Source: Streptacidiphilus anmyonensis (lineage in GTDB: Bacteria; Actinomycetota; Actinomycetes; Streptomycetales; Streptomycetaceae). Taken from it: a stretch of 36,412 nucleotides of DNA. The notes under the pieces are model-generated. The model searched no databases. It was not told where the DNA came from and worked only from the letters and a program-made list of their open reading frames with translations. The stretch lies in NCBI RefSeq assembly GCF_000787855.1, contig NZ_BBPQ01000080.1, positions 1,958-38,369 on the forward strand. Reading direction: 5' to 3'. Made by a program: the position numbers and the translations under genes. Position 1 is the stretch's first letter. The number at the start of each line of letters is the position of its first letter. Below, one piece after another: positions 25,614 to 33,647 of this stretch.

Positions 25614-26366
25614 CTACCGGATGGTGGGCGGCGCTCCAAAATCGATAACCCGGAGCAGCTCCGGCAGGTCAGCGAGGGTCCGCACGCGCGGCACGTCGAC
25701 GCCCTCCCCGACCCCTCTCCGGTCCAGCCAGACGGCGTGCAGGCCGGCCGCGAGGGCGCCCTGCGCGTCGGTGGTCAGCTTGTCGCCCACATAGACCACC
25801 TGGCCGGGCGCCAGACCGAGCGCGGCGCAGCCGGCCAGGAAGGCCTCGGGCGCGGGCTTGGCGTAGCCGATCTCGTCCGAGCAGACGAGCGAGACGAAGC
25901 GTCCGCGCAGTCCGATCGCCGCCAGCTTGTCCTCCTGGTACCGGCTGGAGGAGTTGCTCAGCAGCCCGTGCCGGTAGGCGGGCAGGGCGTCGAGCGCGGG
26001 TATCACGTCGTCGAAGACGCGACGGTGACGGGTGAAGGCGTCCAGGTAACCGGCGAACCACGCGTCGGGGTCCTCGGCGGTGCGGCCGATCCGGCCGAGG
26101 AAGGCCTCGACCCGTACCCGGCGCTGCTCCTGGAAGCCGAGCTCGCCGGCCAGGAAGCGCTCGTAGGCGCTCTCCATGTCCGCACTCCAGAGCACGTGCG
26201 CCTCCTGCGCGGAGGCGAACGCGTCCAGCAGCCCGAGGGCGGCCAGGTACTCCAGGATCCCCGCGCGCTCGGCGCCGGAGTAGTCGAAGAGGGTGTCGTC
26301 GATGTCCCAGAGGACACCCCTGCCCGCCTCGACGGGGACGTCGGCCACGGCGACGCCGTCAGCCAC
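25614..26366 (-). CDS. HAD-superfamily hydrolase
   Basis: Phosphatase-like protein of 250 residues. HAD motif I is DIDDTLF (Asp21 nucleophile, Asp23), motif II is SNSS near 148, motif III is the Lys in YAKPAPEAF, and motif IV is GDKLTTD near 195. Between motifs I and II is an alpha-helical C1 cap (about 35-130), as in the haloacid dehalogenase/YjjG branch, so a nucleotide or sugar phosphate is possible; the substrate is not known. The GTG start at 26366 overlaps the end of the FAH-family gene by eight bases, so the two are co-translated. No ribosome site is strong, consistent with coupling. Confidence 0.92.
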   Translation of the reverse strand: MADGVAVADVPVEAGRGVLWDIDDTLFDYSGAERAGILEYLAALGLLDAFASAQEAHVLWSADMESAYERFLAGELGFQEQRRVRVEAFLGRIGRTAEDPDAWFAGYLDAFTRHRRVFDDVIPALDALPAYRHGLLSNSSSRYQEDKLAAIGLRGRFVSLVCSDEIGYAKPAPEAFLAGCAALGLAPGQVVYVGDKLTTDAQGALAAGLHAVWLDRRGVGEGVDVPRVRTLADLPELLRVIDFGAPPTIR

Positions 26367-27126
26367 GCTTGACCACGCGGTTGCTCAGCGTGCCGATCCC
26401 CTCGACGGTGACGGCGACCTCGTCGCCGATCTGCAGCGGGCCGACGCCGGCCGGGGTGCCGGTCAGGATGACGTCGCCCGGGAGCAGCGTCATGGCGTCG
26501 GAGATGTGGACGATCAGGTCGGCGATCGAGCGGACCATCTGCGAGGTGCGGCCGGCCTGGCGCAGTTCGCCGTTGACGGTGCAGGTGACGGCGAGGTCGG
26601 ACGCGTCGAGGTCGGTCTCGATCCACGGCCCGAGCGGGCAGGAGGTGTCGAAGCCCTTGGCGCGGGCCCACTGGCCCTCGCGCTGCTGGACGTCCCGCGC
26701 GGTGACGTCGTTGGCGCAGGTGTAGCCGAAGATCACGTCGTTCACCCGGGCGTGCGGCACCTCGCGGCACATCCGGCCGATGACGACGGCCAGTTCGGCC
26801 TCGTACTGCACGTCGGAGGAGAACGGCGGGTAGGCGATGTTCTCGGTCGGGCCGATGACGGAGGTCGAGGGCTTGAAGAAGGTGAGCGGCGCCTCGGGCA
26901 CCTCGTTGCCCAGTTCCGCCGCGTGGGCGGCGTAGTTGCGGCCGACGGCCACGATCTTGCTCGGCAGCATCGGCGTGAGCAGCCGCACGTCGGCCAGCGG
27001 CAGCACGGCGCCGGTCGGCTGGAGCTCCCCGAACGGGTGGCCGGCGAGGGCGGCGACGGTCTCGGCCTCGGCGTCGATGACGCCGAAGGTGACCTCGCCG
27101 TCGTGGGTGTACCTGGCGATACGCAC
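26359..27126 (-). CDS. Fumarylacetoacetate hydrolase (FAH) family protein
   Basis: FAH-fold enzyme of 255 residues; members hydrolyse or decarboxylate 2,4-dioxo acids. The metal site is Glu109 and Glu111 in YEAELAVVIGR with Asp140 in CANDVTARD; the KPSTSVIGPTENIAYPP segment forms the substrate side, and LTGTPAGVGPLQIGD is the C-terminal signature. The substrate cannot be told from sequence (2-hydroxyhepta-2,4-diene-1,7-dioate isomerase, acylpyruvase and oxaloacetate decarboxylase are all possible). No catabolic genes are beside it. In other Streptomyces I recall gltX between this gene and the HAD gene; here they overlap. Confidence 0.93.
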   Translation of the reverse strand: MRIARYTHDGEVTFGVIDAEAETVAALAGHPFGELQPTGAVLPLADVRLLTPMLPSKIVAVGRNYAAHAAELGNEVPEAPLTFFKPSTSVIGPTENIAYPPFSSDVQYEAELAVVIGRMCREVPHARVNDVIFGYTCANDVTARDVQQREGQWARAKGFDTSCPLGPWIETDLDASDLAVTCTVNGELRQAGRTSQMVRSIADLIVHISDAMTLLPGDVILTGTPAGVGPLQIGDEVAVTVEGIGTLSNRVVKRG

Positions 27127-27195
27127 GGTGCGGACGTCTCCTCGGAGCAGAACGGCGGAACGGATGGATCACGACCCACACTAGTCGGGGGAACG

Positions 27196-27225
27196 CGAAG
27201 GGCCCCGCCGAAGCGGGGCCCTTCG
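27196..27225 (-). terminator. Terminator after the TANPRRT small-protein gene
   Basis: CGAAGGGCCCCGC (27196-27208) pairs perfectly with GCGGGGCCCTTCG (27213-27225) around CGAA. It begins 18 bases past the stop of the 63-residue gene and lies 70 bases before the FAH gene. Confidence 0.85.
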
Positions 27226-27242
27226 TCGAGACGTGGCGCGTG

Positions 27243-27434
27243 CTACTCCGCGACCCGCGCGGCCGGGGCGACCATCAGGTTGGTGCGACGGGGGTTGGCC
27301 GTCTGCTGCGGGAGCTCCGCGGGCTGCTCGGCGGACTGGCGCAGCGCGGGGCCGCCGTTCTCCGGCAGCGCGGCGAGCTGGGTCCGGCGCGGGTTGGCCG
27401 TGGGACGGAAGCTCATGGTCGTCTTGAAGGTCAC
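27243..27434 (-). CDS. Small protein with duplicated TANPRRT motif, 63 residues, unknown
   Basis: I do not recognise this family. The protein has two copies of a nine-residue motif, TANPRRTQL (12-20) and TANPRRTNL (45-53), joined by a Pro/Gln/Glu-rich linker; it has no Cys, no membrane helix and no signal peptide. Signs that it is real: GTG at 27434 has AAGGTGA seven bases upstream, codon third positions are GC-rich, and a perfect 13-bp terminator follows. It is transcribed away from the conservon, with a long shared upstream region. Possibilities are a disordered adaptor, an RNA- or nucleotide-binding peptide, or a peptide precursor; nothing nearby looks like a peptide-modifying enzyme. Confidence 0.65.
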   Translation of the reverse strand: MTFKTTMSFRPTANPRRTQLAALPENGGPALRQSAEQPAELPQQTANPRRTNLMVAPAARVAE

Positions 27435-27599
27435 CGGTGACTCACCTTGGTCTCGATCGGCAGGGGGCCACGTGCTGTGCCCACATCCAGGATCTCATTC
27501 CACAGGAGAGGCGCTCGGCACCACCTCATATCCTGTGAGGTTGGTCACTTACCCGCACTCCAGAACCGACAGTTACGGCATTGTGCCCGCATCCATAGG

Positions 27600-27628
27600 T
27601 TGGACATAACGGCCATATCGGACAAAAT
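27600..27628 (+). promoter_or_regulatory. Candidate promoter 1 of the conservon operon
   Basis: TTGGAC (27600-27605), 17-base spacer, CAAAAT (27623-27628). It would give a leader near 350 bases. Confidence 0.45.
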
Positions 27629-27766
27629 CATGACGCGGCGTCACTCGCTGACCCGCAGCTCGGACGCACGCATGTCCGAAACGTACGGTTTCCCCGGCTC
27701 CATTTCGCACATTGCGTCACACCAGCACCACTGATGGTGACACACTTCGCTACCGAGCGTCGCCCC

Positions 27767-27795
27767 TTGTTGGAGATCGGGGGCTGTGCTGGAAT
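27767..27795 (+). promoter_or_regulatory. Candidate promoter 2 of the conservon operon
   Basis: TTGTTG (27767-27772), 17-base spacer, TGGAAT (27790-27795). Leader near 180 bases. Confidence 0.4.
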
Positions 27796-27981
27796 GCCAC
27801 GGACCGTCGGAGCCGCCCCCACCCAGCAGAAGCTCGGCACCGGGGCTCTCGACGGCAGCTTGGAGACAGACTCCACCCGGGCGATGCTCGGACCCGACCG
27901 GGGTCCACGCCCTCCGAGAACTCGACACCGTTCCGCCGCTGCGCACAGCGCGGGACGCCTGGTCCAGAGGTTGCGACGCTA

Positions 27982-30900
27982 GTGCAGGGACGTATCAAGA
28001 GGGGCGGCGGCGCGGGCAACCCGGCGGACCGCGGAGCAGCTGGTCAGCAGCAGCCGTCGCCGAATGCCCCCCACGCCGCCGAGGGCTCTCGCCCCGGACC
28101 CGCCGCGGGCCGACCCGGCCCCGAGACCGCCGGCCCGGGCGCCACACCAGGCGCGGGCGCCGGGAACGCCAAGGGCGACCAGAAGGACGGTCCCGCCGGC
28201 GCGAGCCGGATCGGCCGGGTGACCCCGCCCAAGGCCGCCAGGACCCGTCGGTTCTCCCTGGGCAACTGGCGCATCCGCTCCAGGCTCACCGCGCTGCTCG
28301 TGCTCCCCGTGGTCGCCGCCATCGTCCTCGGTGGTCTGCGCATCCAGGGCTCGATCCAGACGCAGCAGCAGCTGGACAGCGTCGCCAAGCTCGGTGACGT
28401 GGCCCAGGCCGCCACCCTGCTCGCCACCGCGCTCGAGAACGAGCGCGACGACATGGCGCTCGCGAGCGGCATCCAGGGCCAGAGCGTGCAGAGCAACAGC
28501 CAGGTCCTCTACGACATGTCGCAGACCGCCAAGCGTCACCAGACGCTGAGCAACCTGATCGACTCGCTCGACAAGACCCAGCTGCCGGGCAACGGCGTCG
28601 ACATCACCTCGGTGCAGACCAAGCTCCAGCAGCTGCGCCAGATCGAGGCGAACGCCTTCGCGTACCCGACGGCCGACGCCACGGCCGGCCCGAACCTGCA
28701 GAAGACCGTCGCCGAGTTCGACGGCCTGATCGCCCCGCTGACCCAGGTGACCCAGGACCTGGCCCTCGCCTCCTCGAACCTCCAGCTGGTCCAGGCGACC
28801 CGCTCGCTCCAGGCGTTCACGCAGTGGCACGAGGACATGGCCATCGTCCGCTCCACGCTGCTCGGCGCGCTCGCCTACCAGCAGCCGGGCGCGACGGGCC
28901 CGACGCCGGTCATCCAGCCGAGCGACCGGCAGTACGCCGCCGCGGCGCTGGCGGACGCGAACACCTCGCAGCAGGAGTTCACCGCCCTGTACGGCCCGAG
29001 CAAGGCCGGCAACCTGATCGGCGCCTGGCAGTCCAACACCAACATCTCCGAGGCCCAGCGCTGGGCCTCCAAGGTGCTGAGCGCCAACACGCCGCTCTCG
29101 AACGAGACCGAGACCGCGCAGGACTGGTACTCGCAGTCCCACACGCAGATGCTGCAGATGGCCCAGGACGAGTCCTTCCTGGTCCAGGAGCTGAACACGA
29201 CGTCCGCCAACCTGCGCTCGCAGGCCCAGGCCGACGCCTACGCCAACGCCGGTCTGATCGTCGCGGTCCTCCTGGTCGCCATCCTCGGCGCCGGTCTGGT
29301 GGCCCGCTCGATGGTGCGCACGCTGGCCAAGCTGCAGCAGACCGCCGAGGACGTCGCCGAGCACACGCTGCCGGAGATGGTCCGCAAGCTGTCCGAGTCC
29401 GACCCGCAGGACGTGGACGTCACGATCCAGCCGATCGGCATCGACACCAGGGACGAGATCGGGCACGTGGCCCGAGCCTTCGACAAGGTCCACAGCCAGG
29501 CCGTCCGGCTCGCCGCCGAGCAGGCCCTGCTCCGAGGCAACATCAACGCGATGTTCACCAACCTCTCGCGCCGCTCCCAGGGTCTGATCCAGCGTCAGCT
29601 GGCCATGATCTCCGAGCTGGAGTCGCGTGAGGCGGACCCGGACCAGCTGGCCCAGCTGTTCAAGCTCGACCACCTCGCGACGCGTATGCGTCGTAACGGT
29701 GAGAACCTCCTCGTCCTCGCAGGTGAGGACCCGGGCCGTCGCTGGACCCGCCCGGTCCCGCTGGTCGACGTGCTCCGTGCCGCCGCCTCCGAGGTGGAGC
29801 AGTACGAGCGCATCGAGCTGGCCTCGGTGCCGACCGCCGAGGTCGCCGGCCGCGTCGTCAACGACCTCGTGCACCTGCTCGCCGAGCTGCTCGAGAACGC
29901 CACCTCGTTCTCCAGCCCGCAGACCCGCGTCCGGGTCACCGGTCACGCGCTGCCCGACGGCCGCGTGCTGATCGAGATCCACGACACCGGCATCGGCCTC
30001 TCCCCCGACGACCTGGCCGAGATCAACGAGCGCCTGGCGAACCCGCCGGTGGTGGACGTCTCCGTCTCCCGCCGCATGGGCCTCTTCGTGGTCGGTCGAC
30101 TCTCGCTGCGTCACGGCATCCGCATCCAGCTGCGTCCGAGCGACTCCGGCGGCACCACCGCGCTGGTCATGCTCCCGGTCGACGTCACCAACGTGTCCGA
30201 GCGCCGCGCCGGTGCGACGGGTGGCACCAAGGCCGCTCCGGCGGGCCAGCAGCGTCCGGCCGCGCCGAGCGGTCCGCAGCGCACGCCGCTGGCCTCCGGC
30301 CCGCAGGGCGGCCTCGACGGCCGTGGCGGCCGTCCCACGCTGCCGCAGCAGTCGCAGCCGAACCTGGGCCTGCCGCAGGGCTCCTCGGCGGGCTCCGCGC
30401 CCGCCGGTTCCCCGCAGGGCGGCCTGCCGCAGCGCGGCGCCCAGCCGACCGACGGCCGCGGACTGCCGACCGGCCCCAACGCCGGCCAGGACAACACCTT
30501 CGGCGGCCAGCCCCTGCCGCAGCGCGGCGCCCAGCCCACCGACGGCCGCGGACTGCCGACCGGCCCCAACGCCGGCCAGGGCTTCCCGCAGGCGGGGCCG
30601 ACCGGTCAGCCCGGTGGCTTCGACTCCAGCCGTACCGACGGCCGCGGCATGCCGCTGCCCGGCGCCGGTCCGCTGCCGCAGCGCGGCATGCCGGGCCAGG
30701 CTCCCCAGCAGCCGGGCCAGCAGCAGCCGTTCGGCGTCCCGGGTGCTCCCGGGGCGGCCGGCGGTCGCGGCGACGCCGGCTTCGGCCAGGAGCGCGGCCC
30801 CGAGCCCTCGCTCTGGGCCGAGCAGCCGCAGCACGGCTCGCCCGCGGGCGGCCGGAACGACGGCCAGGGCCCCGGCGGCCACGCCCTCGGTGGGCAGAGC

Positions 30901-31698
30901 CACGGCGGCCACCCCCTCGGCGGCCAGGCTCCGGCCGGTCAGGGCTTCGGCGGCCAGAACGCCATCGGTGACAGCACCGCGCAGTTCGCCCGCCCGCGCT
31001 TCGACGAGGAGCCCCCGGCCCGTCCGGTGCCGCCGGCTCCGGTCCCGCCGCAGCCGCAGCCCGCGTCGCAGCAGGACTTCGCGTCCGACCCGCTCACCCG
31101 CGCGCTGCCCCCGGCGAGCGACTCCGGTGCTCCGTCGCCGATCTTCGAGCAGATGGAGACCACCTGGTTCCGCGCCGGTCGCGCCGAGCGGATGCGCGGC
31201 GTGCAGGTCTCCGGCGCGGAGGCGGGCGGCCCGTCGGTCTCCGGGACCGAGCAGTTCGGCGGCCCTTCGGCCACCGGTCAGTTCGACACCGCGCAGTTCG
31301 GCGCGGACCAGTTCGGCGGCCGTCCGGCCGACGGCGGGCCCGCCCGTCCCGTGCAGGGCCCCTCGGGCTCGACCGGCGTCACCGGCCTGAACGCCGACCA
31401 GACGCCGTGGCGCAGCTCGGCCAACGACGAGACGTGGCGCCGGGCCGAGCAGGTGCGCGAGCCGAGTGCGGGCGGCGTGATGCCCTCCGGTCTGCCGCGC
31501 CGCGTGCCGAAGGCCAACCTGGTCCCGGGCCAGGCGGAGTCCCAGGCTCTTCCCGGTCCGCAGGTCTCCCGCAACCCGGACGAGGTCCGCGGGCGTCTCA
31601 CCAACCTGCGTCGCGGCATCCAGCAGGGCCGCGCCGCCGGTTCGTCCGGTCCCGGTCAGGGCTCCGGCCCGTACGGCAGCAACTCCCAGGAGCGTTGA
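27982..31698 (+). CDS. Nitrate/nitrite-sensor (NIT) domain histidine kinase-like protein CvnA
   Basis: First gene of a conservon, the membrane sensor-like ATPase. 1,238 residues: disordered Gly/Pro/Ala-rich cytoplasmic leader (1-95), transmembrane helix (102-119), extracellular NIT-type helical domain (about 122-420), second membrane helix (about 422-442), HAMP linker, a helical dimer region with FKLDHLATRMRRNGENLL (His564), and a HATPase_c domain with N-box ELLENAT (Asn639) and G-box DTGIGLS. From about 745 to the end is a long Gly/Gln/Pro tail with repeats. The GTG at 27982 gives VQGRIKRGGG, as in homologues; upstream frame is not supported. Whether His564 is phosphorylated is unknown: this class does not show the classic HE motif and has no response regulator beside it. 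The tail may bind CvnB-D. Confidence 0.93.
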   Translation: MQGRIKRGGGAGNPADRGAAGQQQPSPNAPHAAEGSRPGPAAGRPGPETAGPGATPGAGAGNAKGDQKDGPAGASRIGRVTPPKAARTRRFSLGNWRIRSRLTALLVLPVVAAIVLGGLRIQGSIQTQQQLDSVAKLGDVAQAATLLATALENERDDMALASGIQGQSVQSNSQVLYDMSQTAKRHQTLSNLIDSLDKTQLPGNGVDITSVQTKLQQLRQIEANAFAYPTADATAGPNLQKTVAEFDGLIAPLTQVTQDLALASSNLQLVQATRSLQAFTQWHEDMAIVRSTLLGALAYQQPGATGPTPVIQPSDRQYAAAALADANTSQQEFTALYGPSKAGNLIGAWQSNTNISEAQRWASKVLSANTPLSNETETAQDWYSQSHTQMLQMAQDESFLVQELNTTSANLRSQAQADAYANAGLIVAVLLVAILGAGLVARSMVRTLAKLQQTAEDVAEHTLPEMVRKLSESDPQDVDVTIQPIGIDTRDEIGHVARAFDKVHSQAVRLAAEQALLRGNINAMFTNLSRRSQGLIQRQLAMISELESREADPDQLAQLFKLDHLATRMRRNGENLLVLAGEDPGRRWTRPVPLVDVLRAAASEVEQYERIELASVPTAEVAGRVVNDLVHLLAELLENATSFSSPQTRVRVTGHALPDGRVLIEIHDTGIGLSPDDLAEINERLANPPVVDVSVSRRMGLFVVGRLSLRHGIRIQLRPSDSGGTTALVMLPVDVTNVSERRAGATGGTKAAPAGQQRPAAPSGPQRTPLASGPQGGLDGRGGRPTLPQQSQPNLGLPQGSSAGSAPAGSPQGGLPQRGAQPTDGRGLPTGPNAGQDNTFGGQPLPQRGAQPTDGRGLPTGPNAGQGFPQAGPTGQPGGFDSSRTDGRGMPLPGAGPLPQRGMPGQAPQQPGQQQPFGVPGAPGAAGGRGDAGFGQERGPEPSLWAEQPQHGSPAGGRNDGQGPGGHALGGQSHGGHPLGGQAPAGQGFGGQNAIGDSTAQFARPRFDEEPPARPVPPAPVPPQPQPASQQDFASDPLTRALPPASDSGAPSPIFEQMETTWFRAGRAERMRGVQVSGAEAGGPSVSGTEQFGGPSATGQFDTAQFGADQFGGRPADGGPARPVQGPSGSTGVTGLNADQTPWRSSANDETWRRAEQVREPSAGGVMPSGLPRRVPKANLVPGQAESQALPGPQVSRNPDEVRGRLTNLRRGIQQGRAAGSSGPGQGSGPYGSNSQER
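30424..30580 (+). repeat. 90-base direct repeat in the CvnA tail
   Basis: 30424-30490 and 30514-30580 are the same 67 bases with one mismatch, spaced by 90 bases (30 codons). Each encodes LPQRGAQPTDGRGLPTGPNA. The near identity at DNA level suggests a recent duplication or a spot for length change. Confidence 0.9.
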
Positions 31699-31701
31699 TC
31701 A

Positions 31702-32125
31702 ATGAGTCAGATGAGCCAGGCGGCCCAGAACCTCAACTGGTTGATCACCAACTTCGTCGACAACACCCCCGGGGTGTCGCACACCGTGGTGGTCTCGGCC
31801 GACGGTCTGCTGCTCGCCATGTCCGAGGGCTTCCCCCGTGACCGTGCCGACCAGCTCGCCGCCGTCGCCTCCGGCCTCACCTCGCTGACCCAGGGCGCCT
31901 CCCGGATCTTCGAGGGCGGCAAGGTCACCCAGACCGTCGTGGAGATGGAGCGCGGCTTCCTCTTCCTCATGGCGGTCTCCGACGGCTCCTCCCTCGCCGT
32001 CCTCGCCTCCCCCGACAGCGACATCGGCCTCGTCGGCTACGAGATGGCCCTCCTGGTCGACCGCGCCGGCACCGTGCTCACCCCGGCCCTCCGCGCCGAA
32101 CTCCAGGGGCAGTCTCCTGCACTGA
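31702..32125 (+). CDS. Roadblock/LC7 protein CvnB, stop lost by an apparent one-base insertion
   Basis: Roadblock protein of the conservon, expected to regulate the GTPase CvnD. Sequence MSQMSQAAQNLNWLITNF, VSHTVVVSADGLLLAMSEGF, LAVLASPDSDIGLVGYEMAL is typical. ATG at 31702 follows AGGAG in the cvnA end. As printed there is no stop at the usual place: codons run CTC CAG GGG CAG TCT. With one G fewer in the GGGG run at 32106-32109 it reads LQGSLLH and then TGA (32123-32125), giving 140 residues, the ending I recall for homologues. As given, the frame stays open to 32772, fusing with cvnC (356 residues in all). Either a sequencing error or a true fusion. Confidence 0.85.
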
Positions 32126-32397
32126 CGCGGTGTCGGTCCGGTGTGGAACGGATGAGAGATAGACCACCTCGGCCCGTGAATCCCGACCCGGTCGGGACTC
32201 ACGGGCCGTCGGCCCCGTACACTCCGGTGCCACTCGTGTCGCGGCTCGCGCCTCGGCACTCCGGAAGAAGACCAGCGGTACCCACAGCAGCACCCCGCAC
32301 AAGCAGCACCGCACCGCAGCACGCCAGACCCGCAACACGGCACCACCCACCCTCGCCGCGGAAAGGCACGACGGCCGCTGCAGCACTAGGAGGACTG
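32126..32397. other. Probable cvnB-cvnC spacer, open only in the printed frame
   Basis: The 272 bases translate without a stop, but roughly 40% of the codons end in A or T (by eye), against few in the flanking genes; the peptide is Pro/Arg/Thr-rich with no fold. It contains a strong hairpin (32171-32207) and TACACT (32218-32223), a possible -10 box. Confidence 0.6.
32171..32207 (+). terminator. Long hairpin between cvnB and cvnC
   Basis: GGCCCGTGA (32171-32179) pairs with TCACGGGCC (32199-32207); one A-C mismatch, then TCCCGAC (32181-32187) pairs with GTCGGGA (32191-32197). It looks like a terminator or attenuator, which would make CvnCD levels differ from CvnAB. Confidence 0.65.
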
Positions 32398-32772
32398 ATG
32401 ACGACACCGCACGGAGGCCAGGGCGGCGCACGCCAGCCGCTGGTACGCCCGTATGCGATGACCGGCGGCCGGACCCGTCCGCGCTACCAGCTCGCCATCG
32501 AGGCGCTGGTCACCAGCACGCCCCAGGCGTACCGCTCGGGCACGCTGCTGCCGGAGCACGCGCGGATCGTCGACCTGTGCCGCGAGGTCAAGTCGGTGGC
32601 GGAGGTCTCCGCCCTGGTCCCCATGCCGCTCGGCGTCGCCCGCATCCTCGTCGCCGACCTGGCCGAGGCGGGCCTGGTCGCCATCCACCAGCCGGCCGCC
32701 GCCGCCGACAACGGCGGCGCCCCCGACGTCACGCTGCTCGAAAGGGTGCTCAGTGGACTTCGCAAGCTCTAG
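32398..32772 (+). CDS. DUF742 protein CvnC
   Basis: Third protein of the conservon, 124 residues, DUF742 with a winged-helix-like fold; its role is not established, but it is always found with CvnB and CvnD. Sequence begins MTTPHGGQGGARQPLVRPYA, then RPRYQLAIEALV, EHARIVDLCREVKSVAEVSA and PMPLGVARILVADLAEAGLV. ATG at 32398 has a strong AGGAGG four bases upstream, evidence that translation starts here, not as a tail of CvnB. Ends VLSGLRKL; the stop overlaps cvnD by 20 bases. Confidence 0.94.
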   Translation: MTTPHGGQGGARQPLVRPYAMTGGRTRPRYQLAIEALVTSTPQAYRSGTLLPEHARIVDLCREVKSVAEVSALVPMPLGVARILVADLAEAGLVAIHQPAAAADNGGAPDVTLLERVLSGLRKL

Positions 32773-33337
32773 CCCCGCCACGGCCACCCGGGCCACCACC
32801 TCCGCGAAGATCGTGGTGGCGGGCGGCTTCGGCGTGGGCAAGACGACCCTCGTCGGCGCGGTCTCCGAGATCAACCCGCTGCGTACCGAGGCCGTGATGA
32901 CCTCGGCCTCGGCCGGGATCGACGACCTGACCCACGTCGGCGGGAAGACCACGACCACGGTCGCCATGGACTTCGGCCGCATCACGCTCGACGCGGACCT
33001 GATCCTCTACCTGTTCGGCACGCCCGGACAGGACCGCTTCTGGTTCATGTGGGACGACCTGGTCCGCGGCGCCATCGGCGCCGTCGTCCTGGTCGACACC
33101 CGCCGCCTCGCCGACTGCTTCCCGGCCATCGACTACTTCGAGAACAGCGGCCTGCCGTTCATCGTCGCGCTGAACAACTTCGACGGCTTCGTCACGCACA
33201 GCCCCGAAGAGGTGCGCGAGGCGCTGCAGTTGGGGCCGGACACACCCATCATCGCCACCGACGCCCGGCGGCGGGACAGCGCCAAGTCGACGCTGATCAC
33301 GCTCGTCGAGCACGCGCTGCTCGCAAGACTGCGCTGA
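32753..33337 (+). CDS. Conservon small GTPase CvnD
   Basis: Ras-like GTPase of 194 residues, the output arm of the conservon. G1/P-loop is GGFGVGKTT (about 24-32), a G2-like Thr-rich segment GGKTTTTVAMDFG follows, G3 is FGTPGQDRFWFMWD near 88, and the G4 position is LNNFDG in place of NKxD, as is usual in this family. The GTG at 32753 overlaps cvnC by 20 bases, so it is coupled. It has no membrane anchor and probably sits at the membrane through CvnA/B. Confidence 0.95.
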   Translation: MDFASSSPATATRATTSAKIVVAGGFGVGKTTLVGAVSEINPLRTEAVMTSASAGIDDLTHVGGKTTTTVAMDFGRITLDADLILYLFGTPGQDRFWFMWDDLVRGAIGAVVLVDTRRLADCFPAIDYFENSGLPFIVALNNFDGFVTHSPEEVREALQLGPDTPIIATDARRRDSAKSTLITLVEHALLARLR

Positions 33338-33647
33338 CGAGACTCCGCGCAGACGCGGCGACGACGTCGTCGTCCCGGGGCCGGGGAAGACCGCGCGCTG
33401 AACTTTCTATAACGGTTCGACACGCATTTCCCACCCGGCTCTCACCATCGGTAAGTGAATGCATACGCTCCGCCTACAGCGGCACGGACATTCGCCGCCC
33501 GTGGGTGTTTATGTCCCTTTTACACCAGGATCAAAGTGAAGCGGAGGGTGTTTGGCCCAGGCCATTCGCCCGTGCTGAAATGCCAGCCACCGTGGGATGA
33601 CCCCCGGTATGCACGACAAGGCCGCCCCGGCCGAGAGGTTGAGTCGA
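33338..33647. other. Intergenic region between cvnD and the second cvnA
   Basis: Contains CCGCG/CGCGG hairpin (33345-33358) eight bases past the cvnD stop, an exact 14-base palindrome CGACGACGTCGTCG (33359-33372), then AT-rich DNA (CTTTCTATAACGG near 33405; TGTTTATGTCCCTTTTACACC near 33506) where a promoter for the next operon probably lies. No clean -35/-10 pair or gene was seen. Confidence 0.55.

Larger units (their letters stand above)
27435..27981. other. Long intergenic region upstream of cvnA
   Basis: A 547-base gap, AT-richer than its surroundings, between divergent genes. It holds two plus-strand promoter candidates (27600-27628 and 27767-27795), a small inverted repeat TCGGAC/GTCCGA (27660-27679), and an 82-codon plus-strand frame (27734-27982) whose stop overlaps the cvnA start but whose codons do not look like a Streptomyces gene. 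No RNA gene was recognised. Confidence 0.6.

Noticed and set aside
27734-27982. 82-codon plus-strand frame whose stop overlaps the cvnA start
   Set aside because: Attractive overlap (TAGTG), but many codons end in A or T, there is no ribosome site and the peptide matches nothing; more likely leader DNA.
27979-30912. Long minus-strand open frame opposite cvnA
   Set aside because: Antisense shadow; low-complexity Gly/Arg/Val translation and no ribosome site, while the plus strand has clear domains.
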